A stretch of DNA of 15,221 bases from Zancudomyces culisetae (Eukaryota > Kickxellomycota > Harpellomycetes > Harpellales > Legeriomycetaceae): the NCBI GenBank assembly GCA_001969505.1, contig LSSK01001621.1:1-15221 (forward strand). Reading direction: 5' to 3'. Each line of letters begins with the position of its first letter. The stretch's first letter is position 1. Shown here one piece after another: positions 1 to 7,541 of the stretch. Below the pieces are notes generated by a model. The model was not told the origin of the DNA, ran no database searches, and saw only the letters and a program-made list of their open reading frames with translations. The translations under genes and the position numbers were made by a program.

Positions 1-401
1 CCTCCTAGAGGCTAGAACTTTAAAATTGCTACTCGCTTTTTACAATGCTTTTTGGTCTTGTTTGATATGTGATGTATTCTTAGGGGAGGGGTCTAAAAAC
101 GTAATTTTAGGTTTGTATTAAATTTGTAATTATTACCAAACTAATAAAAAAATCAATAATTGCCTCTTGTCGGGAAGAATTGAGCTAAGTAGCTTTTCTT
201 GAAATTGCAGGAACGGATCATTTTGTCGATTTCACAGCTTTTCCAAGAACACCTAATAGTATGTGGGTTTATTTTTCTCTTTTTAATGAGAATTTTGTGG
301 AATTGTGTTATTTTTAGACGAACTTAAAACGTCGCTCTAAATCAATCTTCTCAAGTAGTAAATCAATTTTGAATGTGATATTTTGTATTTTGATTACATA
401 A
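1..401 (+). CDS. Candidate 3' exons of an unidentified gene, truncated by the left edge
   Basis: A frame is open from position 2 to 118. If spliced at GTAATT (101) to TTGCAG (210), and again at GTATGT (259) to TTTTTAG (317), the exons 2-100, 211-258 and 318-401 join in phase 0 both times and end at TAA 399-401. The implied introns are 110 and 59 nt. The first exon reads as a plausible Leu/Ala/Phe-rich helix (LLEARTLKLLLAFYNAFW), the second as another amphipathic helix (ERIILSISQLFQEHLI), and the third is basic and Ser-rich. I do not recognise the protein. The support is splice-phase consistency and a good GTATGT donor; exon 2 without the second intron also stays open as far as TAA 333-335, so the exact 3' end is uncertain. 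Confidence 0.3.
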
Positions 402-826
402 CCTTATTACTTGTTGGGATTAAACGCTCTAAAATTATCGGAACTGCGAAATCAAAAAATCAGAACAGAGTTAGTGTTGATGAGGTAATAATTACGCATT
501 TTTTTTCAATCTAGCAGTTACGATAGTGTATACTAAGTAGAAAAAGTTGCGCAACCAGCTTCAAATAAAAGTTACACATTATATATTATCACCACATTGT
601 AAGTGTGACAAAGACATAAAAAAGTTGTCAAAGGTTAAAATTAGAAGCTATATATTACATACTTGCAAAAATGTATCACATCCTAGTACATTGGCTTTCA
701 ATCCGATGTTCTTGGTTGCTGAGCTGCTCTTCACCTCTCTATAATTAGAATGCTGTTACAAAGTAGTTAAAAATAATACAGTTAGATATCATTAATACAA
801 GTTAAAGATAATTATAGAAAAAAGTC
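402..826. other. AT-rich stretch without a convincing gene
   Basis: There are short open frames, for example 547-744 on the + strand, which begins with TTG rather than ATG and whose product resembles nothing I know. No tRNA boxes and no inverted repeats of note were seen. The stretch leads directly into the polypurine tract at 827, so it could be decayed retroelement interior, but no pol motif is readable. Confidence 0.3.
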
Positions 827-970
827 GAAAGGGGGGATGTGTAAGTTGTTCAAAATATCTATTGACTTCAAAAAAAACCAACAGATGGTATTTCTTCAAG
901 TGTCATAATAAAGCATATGTCGTAGTTATTTATATACAACATTACATACTATTTTATTAAACTACTCACA
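827..970 (+). mobile_element. Possible LTR remnant preceded by a polypurine tract
   Basis: The tract GAAAGGGGGGA at 827-837 is followed at once by TGTGTAAGTTGTTC. A G-rich polypurine tract abutting TG is the usual junction between the interior of an LTR retrotransposon and its 3' LTR. A TATA-like stretch (TTATATAC) lies about 90 bases in, and a plausible CA terminus (ACTCACA) ends at 970. No second copy of this sequence was found in the window and no target-site duplication is visible, so this is only a weak indication. The stated right end is a guess. Confidence 0.18.
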
Positions 971-1349
971 ACTCTATTTAAAACTAAATATACCTAATAG
1001 TAAAGTCAATACTGGTATTCCCACTGTCGCAGTCGCTACATTTCCAATAAATGCTGTAATCACTCCAAGACCAAGAACAAACGTCGGTCCTATAAAGCTA
1101 CAAATGAATCAAATAAAGAACTTTAGAAAACTTCCCCACCTGCTTACCCAGACATTAGTAGACATTTCGCTTCACCAGCCTACCGAAAGTGTACTGACGA
1201 GAAGAAGGAAGCCCTTCCAGCTGACAATGCTGCTTCATCTGAGGATGATTTCATCTAAACTGTTGACGCTTCAGCAGAAGATACCGATGTGTGTGCCTGG
1301 GTTTTCGAAACCAAAAAATTCAAATACATGGGAAACTAAATTTTTTTGA
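912..1349. pseudogene. Gene relic, open frames on both strands
   Basis: Base composition is clearly less AT-rich here than around it. On the minus strand a frame ending with TAG at about 975-977 reads a very hydrophobic, Gly-rich two-helix segment (core FVLGLGVITAFIG, then VATATVGIPVLTLLLGIF). An upstream minus piece in the same frame joins it across a possible 50-nt intron (GTAAGC to TTTGTAG, about 1098-1147), but two in-frame TAG codons interrupt it further up. On the + strand a frame with no ATG at its start is open from 912 to 1346 (TGA stop 1347-1349). Another + frame from about 1127 reads an acidic, natural-looking peptide (KCTDEKKEALPADNAASSED) but is broken by TAA. I cannot tell which strand was once coding; decay of one or two genes explains the mixture best. 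Confidence 0.3.
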
Positions 1350-1824
1350 AAAGTGCAATGGTGAACAATGATTAATTTTAAATATTATTTTGACAATTGA
1401 AAATAAGAATTTAATTCTTGATCCTGAATAATGACTAAATTATTCAGAGCAAAAATTAAATCCACTATATTAAGAATTTATCGCTATTAGTATACCGTTA
1501 ATCTTAAAAGTATAGACACAAGTATGGAAAATGAGACCGAATATGTACAAAGAAAGCAGATAAAAGTATATAGCTAATAAAAAAGGATAAACAAACAATT
1601 ATATAGTATTAAATAATTAAGTAGTAGTAAGAAAATAATATAAATAAAGATAAAAAACCCCATTAAGATACTTTTTAGCTCATTGGTAGTTTTAGGAAGA
1701 AAAACAAAGATAAATAAATAATAATTGTAAACTGAAGTTGAAGGTTTAGATTAATTTAGAAGTTTACTTGCAATAGTGCTACGGTTAGTTAATAAATATT
1801 ACGTTTTAAAACAGAAAAAAAACT
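1350..1824. other. Very AT-rich region upstream of the Gag-like ORF
   Basis: No open frame of note is present. The stretch TAGCTCATTGGTAG at about 1676-1689 resembles a tRNA A box, but no B box or cloverleaf follows. The segment should contain the promoter and leader of the Gag-like gene if it is expressed; no LTR or primer binding site was recognised. Confidence 0.35.
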
Positions 1825-1866
1825 ATGAAAATCTCAAAATCAAGAAATGTCAGGATTCACGAGTAA
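1825..1866 (+). CDS. Short upstream ORF overlapping the Gag-like start
   Basis: An ATG at 1825 opens a 13-residue frame (MKISKSRNVRIHE) that ends at TAA 1864-1866. It is out of frame with, and overlaps, the ATG of the Gag-like ORF at 1847. If the transcript begins upstream, scanning ribosomes would meet this ATG first, which could lower translation of the Gag-like protein. It is probably not a functional peptide in itself. Confidence 0.25.
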   Translation: MKISKSRNVRIHE

Positions 1867-3397
1867 TTTAAAAGCAGCATCTACCCAGAAAACTAGATAT
1901 GAAGATCGATATTCACCTGATAGTGATCTCTCTGAAGTGACTTCTACGGAAGTAGAACCCAAGGTATCACAGGACACATTTTCCGATCCTATGTATCATG
2001 TTTTTTTTCGATTGAAGTACCTGACGGAAGATGGGGTTACGCCCAACTCCACCCAACATGGTGTCAGCAACAGGATGGTTAACAGAATTGCCTATTCAAA
2101 GGTGCAACCTAAGGAGCAAAATGCACCAGTGGCGAGAACGTGTAACTCTGGAACTACGTTCGTGCAGAATCAGAAAACTCCACCAAAAAAAGATACACCG
2201 AACAGTTCGAAACCAAGTCACAAAAGTAGTAGTAAAAACAGTAGCTGCAGCATCAAATCATGTAATCCAGTGCTCTGTAACGAAAAGCCAACTTTTGTGG
2301 CAAAGGCGTTTAACAATAATCTGGAAAAAAAGTTGGAGGTGTTACATTTTGAAATTGTAGAAAATAACCCAGAAAGATCATCTAAAGAAAACACCCAGAA
2401 GGATCAAAAGGAGGTTAATATATTTAAAGGAGTAAGTATGCTAGACGCCAAATCGAATGATGAAGATTTAGAAAAAAGCGTAAAAAGAATTGCAGCAGTT
2501 TTAATCAAAGAAAAGACAAAAGATGAACCAAAAATGGTATATCCCCAACCGATGGAGTTTAATAACAATCCGAATGATACTCCTCAAAGATTTATTAAAC
2601 AATTCAATAAATATGTTGAGACTTATGCAACGGGAGTGACTACTGAAGATTTGTTGAGCATTATGGATAGCTTTATCGGACCAGGAGCAAAGAAAAAGTT
2701 CAATTACTTACGCAAAATTCATACTGACTATGAGAAGTTTTGTAATCATTTTCTCATATGCTTCAAAAACAGTGAGAGAGTTTACAACGCTGAAATGAGA
2801 TTAAAAAATTTTAATTTATATTCAAAGGATACAGTTGAGAGTTTTGGTGAGTTAATGAAATTGTTTGAAATATTGGATATAAGGGATAAAAAGGTAATGA
2901 CCGAAAAAGCTTATCATTTGTTGAACAGTACGGACAGACAATTTGTATCCTTAAAGAACGGTTTTGATTTATCAGATATCATTGAAATGTTGAGCATCAG
3001 GGAGTATGATCGATCAATAACTAGGATAATGAGAAGATCTGTGGAGAAGCAATATAATACCGTAAGACCAAAAAGGAGTACCAAAGAACTCGGTAATTTT
3101 TCCAAGGGATACAGACAGCAATTTGGAACTCAAGATAAGCCAGAGTTAGTAGAACGAAAGTACGTAAATAAACATAAGAAGGGATATTCACACTGCAGAA
3201 ACCAAACGCCAAGAAACAAAAGAGAAATAGTTTGCTGGAATTGCAATAAAAAAGGACACTATGGAAGTAATTGTCGCTTAGCTCGTCAGGTCCCATCCAA
3301 CAGTTGCGAGGCGGAAAATGAGCCCGATGAAATTTTGTGGTACAAAAATGTCGTACAACAAGTACATGATAGAAAAGCACAGGTTGATTTTTTTTAG
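1847..3397 (+). CDS. Gag-like retrotransposon protein with CCHC zinc knuckle, no pol
   Basis: This is an intact 516-codon frame. Residues 1 to about 220 are polar and Ser/Lys/Asn-rich, with a basic Pro/Lys/Ser stretch near 105-130, and look disordered. From about 232 to 400 a helical domain reads like a retrotransposon Gag capsid region (for example DTPQRFIKQFNKYV and later YEKFCNHFLICFKNSERV). A basic linker follows, and at residues 463-476 lies a classical zinc knuckle, C-x2-C-x4-H-x4-C (CWNCNKKGHYGSNC). Gag binds and packages element RNA and assembles particles. The order fits Ty3/gypsy-type Gag, although Ty1/copia is not excluded. After the stop, all frames are full of stops: no protease, reverse transcriptase or integrase follows, and no LTR pair was found. 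It could be a truncated but recent copy, or a domesticated Gag kept by selection. The ATG at 1847 is the first in this frame. Confidence 0.85.
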   Translation: MSGFTSNLKAASTQKTRYEDRYSPDSDLSEVTSTEVEPKVSQDTFSDPMYHVFFRLKYLTEDGVTPNSTQHGVSNRMVNRIAYSKVQPKEQNAPVARTCNSGTTFVQNQKTPPKKDTPNSSKPSHKSSSKNSSCSIKSCNPVLCNEKPTFVAKAFNNNLEKKLEVLHFEIVENNPERSSKENTQKDQKEVNIFKGVSMLDAKSNDEDLEKSVKRIAAVLIKEKTKDEPKMVYPQPMEFNNNPNDTPQRFIKQFNKYVETYATGVTTEDLLSIMDSFIGPGAKKKFNYLRKIHTDYEKFCNHFLICFKNSERVYNAEMRLKNFNLYSKDTVESFGELMKLFEILDIRDKKVMTEKAYHLLNSTDRQFVSLKNGFDLSDIIEMLSIREYDRSITRIMRRSVEKQYNTVRPKRSTKELGNFSKGYRQQFGTQDKPELVERKYVNKHKKGYSHCRNQTPRNKREIVCWNCNKKGHYGSNCRLARQVPSNSCEAENEPDEILWYKNVVQQVHDRKAQVDFF

Positions 3398-4195
3398 TAG
3401 TTATTATTTTTAACAATTATTATTTGCTTCTTAACCAACAAAACAGTAATAACTATGGAAAAATAAAGTTACGTGCTTTTATTTGCCAATGTAAACTGAT
3501 GTACTATTTACAACATTATGACAGATTAAAATCACATGTCAGTGGAAAAACAATAGCGCATTTTGAAAAGGAAAATTGCTCGCAATAGCTTACACTTTTT
3601 GTTTCTAAAATGACAAAACTTTTTAAGGATTAGTTTTTATATATTGAGAAAAATAAGAAAAAGGTGGATAAAGGGGAATCGATCATTTATTCTAAAAGTA
3701 ATAAGGCGACTTTTAAATAACTAAAAGATACTATACTGAAAATATAAATTTATTCAGAACAGTCTAATGCATACTAAAGGAAGGTTGTCTGTGATGTCTA
3801 CCATTTTATAGCCGTAAAAAAAATTGTTGATATACTTGTTCCCAATCTTTCAAACTTTTGGAATACTCTATTGTATAATAAAAAAAATGAAAGAACATAA
3901 AACTGAAGCACTGACTCAGATATCAACAAACCCGTTCTCTGGTAATGCTGGAAAGAATAACACTATTTATCACCAAAGATAACAGCAACGTATTTTATAC
4001 ATAAAAAAATACTCGATTTATATTGATTCTAATTCAGCACCAAAATCTAACCAAAAAGTATTAGAGTGAAAAACTAGTTTTTTGCATTACATATAAATGC
4101 TCACTCAGGAGAGCTTGTTTTTTTCCTCATTCATTCTTTAGTCTAATCTGTTCAAGACTAAAAATCAAAAGTATCAAAAACCAAGAAAAGAAATG
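3398..4195. other. Convergent intergenic region, no gene seen
   Basis: The region separates the 3' ends of the Gag-like ORF (+) and the AhpD-like gene (-). It is rich in A/T runs, and stops interrupt all frames. I specifically looked for decayed pol sequence after the Gag-like ORF and saw none. Confidence 0.5.
3462..3467 (+). terminator. Possible polyadenylation signal AATAAA for the Gag-like gene
   Basis: AATAAA occurs 65 bases after the Gag-like stop codon in an A-rich context followed by T-rich sequence. The position suits 3' end formation, but such hexamers are frequent in DNA this AT-rich. Confidence 0.25.
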
Positions 4196-5416
4196 CTAGA
4201 GATGTTTGGTAAGAATCAGTTTGGCTACATTCAGGGCGGCTGTCGTTAGGGTTTGGCTGGCACCCAATTTCTGTGCACCAAGCACATGACTCTTTAGCTG
4301 TGTTGGTACATTGAGTGGAACGAGGGCACCGATAAAACAAAGTTCGGTTTCAATTGCATTGATTATCCGCATATCCCCCATCATTTTACCATAAAACTCT
4401 ATTTTTTTCGATTATTTTATTTTACTTTGACAGATCAGAGCAGTAAAAATAATTGTACTATGGGTATAGCTTATGAGAAGAATGGCCATTACCTGTAACA
4501 ACAAAGTCTGCCAAATCGGGATAATTTTGATTGATTCCCTTGTATATCTTGTCGGCTATTTTCACCGTATATTGGGAATACACGTTAAGTAAAAATCGCT
4601 TTTCACAAACACCAATGTAGTATGAATGTTATCAACAAATGGATCATGTCAAGACTGGGCCTACCTTGTGAAGTATATACCCTATCAAAGAGTTCTCTTC
4701 CCCTCTGATTCATTAGAGAATAATCCTGCACCTCTTTACCTCTATGCGTTATCAAATTGCCATCAATATCAACCATTTACAAAACTCAACTTAATGAAAT
4801 ACAAACGTATCGTTTTCAATTATCTTTGCCTTTTTTTTATACCTTAACTGCTTGTTGGAAACTTGCGATTTAACCTGCTCATCAACACCCTTTAAAACTG
4901 CAAAAATACCATTCATTGCCTTTTATTTATTTATTTTGACATTGAAAAAGATATAATGTGTTAATAAAATCATTGTTTGCGCTAAACTTTTACACAATTT
5001 CGTATAAAACACATAAATGAGAAAATACTCACCCTTGGTGTCCCCATAAGCGACATTGTCTTGAACAACGATTCCCTAGCTCTTTCTACAAAGTTTACTT
5101 GTTTTTCGAGTTGTTTGATTTCGTTTACTCTGGTTTCCACAAGATTGGATATTTTGTTTGGGTTATTCCCCGATGCCAATGCATTTATCTATTCGAATAG
5201 ATTAAATGAACTAGTAAACATAACATTCTTCTTTTTTCGTGCCATACAAATACAAATAAAAATACAAGGGTTAAGGTCATTTTCTTTTTAAAAAATTAGA
5301 GAGGAAAAGGGAAACGCTCTTACCGCAATTATAAAACTCAAATCATTTTCTAGTGGTGCACCCTCGGTTACCACTTCTGAAACCTCCAGTGTCGTAAATT
5401 TTGTGTTTTTCTCCAT
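4196..5416 (-). CDS. AhpD/carboxymuconolactone-decarboxylase-like protein, six exons
   Basis: Exons on the minus strand: 5416-5324, 5188-5033, 4919-4843, 4741-4665, 4555-4493 and 4398-4196, giving 222 residues. I chose splice sites by GT/AG, phase and continuity of the protein. The N-terminal half is helical (LSFIIAINALASG, then VERARESLFKTMSLMGTPRA). The middle has GRELFDRVY and INQNYPDLADFVVTEFYGK. The C-terminal half carries the family-like segment ETELCFIGALVPLNVP at 172-187, followed by LKSHVLGAQKLGAS at 190-203 with His193. This matches the fungal AhpD-like/CMD superfamily, which in yeast includes the peroxisomal protein Pxp2. The AhpD CxxC redox pair is not intact: Cys176 is present but the second position is Gly179, so peroxidase-type chemistry is doubtful. 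The C-terminus is TKHL, a poor match to a PTS1 peroxisomal signal. An in-frame-stop-free join at every junction supports the model; individual splice sites, especially those of introns 1 and 4, could be off. Confidence 0.72.
4399..4492 (-). other. Intron 5 of the AhpD-like gene
   Basis: It is 94 nt long, phase 1, with donor GTAATG and acceptor AAATAG. Joining gives VVTEFYGKMMGD, which reads smoothly into the conserved C-terminal half. Confidence 0.65.
4556..4664 (-). other. Intron 4 of the AhpD-like gene
   Basis: It is 109 nt long, phase 1, with donor GTAGGC and acceptor AAATAG. A branch-like TACTTAAC lies about 30 nt before the acceptor. Splicing here joins VYTSQ to ADKIYKG and restores a continuous helix-like segment. 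Confidence 0.58.
4742..4842 (-). other. Intron 3 of the AhpD-like gene
   Basis: It is 101 nt long, phase 2, with donor GTATAA, acceptor GCATAG and a branch-like TGATAAC very close to the acceptor. The other nearby AG dinucleotides lead directly to stop codons. Confidence 0.6.
4920..5032 (-). other. Intron 2 of the AhpD-like gene
   Basis: It is 113 nt long, phase 0, with donor GTGAGT, acceptor AAAAG and a good branch-like TATTAAC. Confidence 0.65.
5187..5202. repeat. Perfect 16-bp palindrome at an intron acceptor
   Basis: ATCTATTCGAATAGAT equals its own reverse complement. Allowing a one-base bulge, pairing extends through flanking CATTT and AAATG. It covers the 3' splice site of intron 1 of the AhpD-like gene. 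Confidence 0.85.
5189..5323 (-). other. Intron 1 of the AhpD-like gene
   Basis: It is 135 nt long, phase 0, with donor GTAAGA and acceptor GAATAG. The acceptor lies inside a perfect 16-bp palindrome. No clear TACTAAC branch site is visible; TTTACTAG and CCTTAAC are the nearest matches. Confidence 0.6.
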
Positions 5417-5442
5417 TATAGTACTCTTCACGCTCTCTTTAC

Positions 5443-5452
5443 ATATATATAT
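5443..5452 (-). promoter_or_regulatory. TATA-like element upstream of the AhpD-like gene
   Basis: An alternating TATATATAT run sits 27-36 bases before the ATG at 5416 on the minus strand, in a locally less AT-rich setting. This would imply a very short leader if used as a TATA box. Confidence 0.25.
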
Positions 5453-6036
5453 CTAGCCGGTTGCTGGTAACAGAGTAACCCAAAATAGCTAATAATTTTC
5501 GGGCTGGTTTTGTGGCCACAGTTTACAACACCAATTGATTCTGTGCGTTTTATCTGTTTTAATTACAAAATACTTGTAAATTGATGGGGTTTTCATCATA
5601 AGCTCCAACTAGATGGGAGGAGAGAGAGGGAAGTCAGAAAAAAAAATAAAAATAATCGGCAGTCACTCCTATTGCATCGCATCCTTGCCTTCCCCCTTCC
5701 TTGTGCAAAATTTGTTTTAGGTTTTGTTGGCTTTGTTATCTATTAACAAGTTTTCAAAGTTGATTGTCTTTTTTTATTCGCAATCATTTCCCGCAGCTAG
5801 AAATCTTTCCACCCCCAAAAAATAGCAAAATAAAACTATAAAGATATAAAAGTTCAGTCATTCCAGCCTACATAGTCCCGCGCTTAACACAAGCTACAAA
5901 ATGGTAGAAGATATTGAAAATATTCTGTGAATCTTTGGTCTTTATTGCTTTATATCACTGCACAAAACAAAAAGAAATGTGTGGTTGCTAATGTGAGAGT
6001 GAGAGTGAAAATAAAAATTAAAAGTTAAATATACAT
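5453..6036. other. Intergenic region between the AhpD-like gene and ADE1
   Basis: It holds the 5' flank of the AhpD-like gene and the 3' flank of ADE1, both on the minus strand. A + strand TATAAAAG at about 5845 with an ATG in good A-rich context at 5901 opens only nine codons (to TGA 5928-5930). No other gene is visible. Confidence 0.4.
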
Positions 6037-6939
6037 CTAATAGAAAATGGGACGGTTTCCAGTAAGTTTGACAAAGGCTTCTATGTATTTCTTGAGAGTG
6101 TTTTCAACAACAACTGGTGGCAGGTCAATGGGAGTAGTCTTGTCGTAATCAACACTTTCCAGAAAATCGCGCAAATATTGTTTGTCGTAGCTAAGCTGCG
6201 GTTTTCCAACCTTGTAGTCCTTAGCAGACCAAAACCTTGAACAATCTGGGGTAAAAACCTCATCAATCAAGTACAGCTTTCCTTGGCTATCAACACCAAA
6301 CTCAAACTTGGTGTCGGCGATGATGATTCCCTTTTTAGCGGCAAACTCGGATGCCTTTTCATACAGTTGCACAGCAACTTCTTCTACTTGTTTGGCATAC
6401 TCTTCACCAATAATATCTTTTACTTTATCTGGATGAATATATTCATCGTGTGCACCGAGTTCGGCCTTGGTACTGGGTGTAAACATTGGCTTTTCTAATT
6501 TCTGCGATTCCTTCATGTTTTCTGGCATTTTGATTTCGTTGACTGTCCCGTATTTCTTGTATTCTGCCCATGCAGACCCCGAGATATACCCGCGAACCAC
6601 TGCTTCTATTGGTAACACCTTGAGCTTCTTTACCAGCATCGATCTGTGTTCAATCACACTTCGGTATTTATGCAACTTTTCTGGCATCTCATCGACGTTT
6701 GCAGTGATTAAATGGTTTGGGACAATATCTTTTAGACAATCAAACCAAAAAATACTCATTTGTGAAAGAATACAGCCCTTTCCCTCAATCGAAGTTTTCA
6801 TGATAACATCGTAGGCACTAACTCGATCGGTAGCCACAAATAGCAGAGAATCCTCATCAACCTTGTACAAATCTCTTACTTTTCCCCTCGCAATCAACTC
6901 TAGGTCCGGCAACTCACTTGAATAAATACCACAGATCAT
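6037..6939 (-). CDS. ADE1: Phosphoribosylaminoimidazole-succinocarboxamide synthase (SAICAR synthetase)
   Basis: The enzyme joins CAIR with aspartate using ATP to make SAICAR, a late step of de novo purine (IMP) synthesis in the cytosol. The 300-residue length is normal for the fungal enzyme. Visible signatures are RGKVRDLY at 18-25, FVATDRVSAYD at 34-44, LPIEAVVRGYISGSAW at 109-124, FTPSTKAELGAHDE at 153-166, IIIADTKFEFG at 205-215 and LIDEVFTPDCSRFW at 224-237. In the GYISGS loop, Ser120 takes a place where most homologues have Thr or Ala, a mild difference. The start at 6939 has an in-frame TAG just upstream (TTTAAATAGAAAAAA before the ATG), so it is well fixed. There is no intron. A TATATA stands about 23 bases upstream. 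I saw no TGACTC Bas1/Gcn4-type site within 500 bases upstream. Confidence 0.98.
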   Translation of the reverse strand: MICGIYSSELPDLELIARGKVRDLYKVDEDSLLFVATDRVSAYDVIMKTSIEGKGCILSQMSIFWFDCLKDIVPNHLITANVDEMPEKLHKYRSVIEHRSMLVKKLKVLPIEAVVRGYISGSAWAEYKKYGTVNEIKMPENMKESQKLEKPMFTPSTKAELGAHDEYIHPDKVKDIIGEEYAKQVEEVAVQLYEKASEFAAKKGIIIADTKFEFGVDSQGKLYLIDEVFTPDCSRFWSAKDYKVGKPQLSYDKQYLRDFLESVDYDKTTPIDLPPVVVENTLKKYIEAFVKLTGNRPIFY

Positions 6940-7125
6940 TTTTTCTATTTAAATTAATTTCTATATAAAAAAAAGTTTGAGAAGAAACAAAATAGAAATA
7001 TGTGTGTTTGGAAAAATAAATTCTTTTTATAGGTTTTCTCAAGCATGCCAACTTCTAAAAGGAAAGAAACAAATAAAAAAATTACGCCCACGTTTTGTTG
7101 TTATTTTTGTTTTTGTTATGATTAT

Positions 7126-7161
7126 TTTTGCTTTTGCTTTTGCTTTTGCTTTCACTTTTGC
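7126..7161. repeat. Hexanucleotide tract (TTTTGC)n
   Basis: Four perfect tandem TTTTGC units (7126-7149) are followed by one variant TTTCAC and a further TTTTGC. It lies about 190 bases upstream of the ADE1 start. Such tracts vary in length between strains. Confidence 0.9.
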
Positions 7162-7388
7162 TAAATGCTTTGCAATATTTTTGGACCAATTCTTCCAATT
7201 TTGAATCTTATTTCTATCCGTTAATTTCTTGGGATGTTAGCTAAATGTTGACTTTCTTAGTGGCGAGAATTTCGGAAGCAAAAAAAAATTTTTTTGAATT
7301 TGAAATTTTGCGGCTAATTAAAATTTTTTTTATTTTCACATTATAATTACTACATTAGGGTTATTTGGAAAATTAGATTACGTGAGTG

Positions 7389-7396
7389 TATAAAAA
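7389..7396 (+). promoter_or_regulatory. TATA-like box before a small ORF
   Basis: TATAAAAA stands 38 bases ahead of the ATG at 7434. The spacing is short for a yeast gene, and the match may be chance in AT-rich DNA. Confidence 0.2.
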
Positions 7397-7433
7397 CAAT
7401 TGCAACTTGGTGTACTATAGAGTACAGCTTACA

Positions 7434-7541
7434 ATGGGATTCGCTAACCAAGCAACCAAGCGTTTAAATCGGTTTTTAAGTCTTATAAAAGCCTTATGTG
7501 ATATTTATTTGGTAAATCCATTGAGCAATAAACTAGAATGA
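7434..7541 (+). CDS. Small ORF of 35 residues, unidentified
   Basis: The frame runs from ATG 7434 to TGA 7539-7541 and begins MGFANQATKRLNRFLSLIK. The composition is balanced, with an amphipathic basic helix in the middle, and is more protein-like than the surrounding noise. A TATA-like box precedes it and AATAAAAATAA follows directly after the stop. It has no recognisable homologue and could equally be chance or a first exon; I found no good continuing exon. Confidence 0.2.
   Translation: MGFANQATKRLNRFLSLIKALCDIYLVNPLSNKLE

Larger units (their letters stand above)
6940..7433. other. Upstream region of ADE1
   Basis: It is AT-rich, with long A and T runs (near 7282-7330), and contains the TTTTGC repeat at 7126-7161. 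The + strand frame across 6977-7204 is produced by the T-rich repeats and does not look like protein. Confidence 0.4.

Noticed and set aside
413-424. TGTTGGGATTAA, resembling the start of a Ty1-type LTR
   Set aside because: No repeat partner, no polypurine tract before it and no target-site duplication.
1676-1689. tRNA A-box-like TAGCTCATTGGTAG
   Set aside because: No B box, acceptor stem or anticodon stem could be drawn around it.
840-3594. TGTAAG at 840 and CTTACA at 3589 as the two ends of one element containing the Gag-like ORF
   Set aside because: No long terminal direct repeats and no matching target-site duplication; six-base inverted ends are expected by chance.
3398-4195. Possible pol downstream of the Gag-like ORF
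   Set aside because: All three + frames are dense with stops and show no protease, reverse transcriptase or integrase motif.
4158-4340. Minus-strand Cys-rich 60-codon frame
   Set aside because: It overlaps exon 6 of the AhpD-like gene in another frame; the exon reading matches a known family.
5901-5930. Nine-codon ORF MVEDIENIL after a TATA-like sequence
   Set aside because: Too short, with no splice donor before the stop; likely chance.
6977-7204. + strand frame of 75 codons over the TTTTGC repeat
   Set aside because: The product is Phe/Ala/Val repeat translation of T-rich DNA and lies antisense in the ADE1 upstream region.
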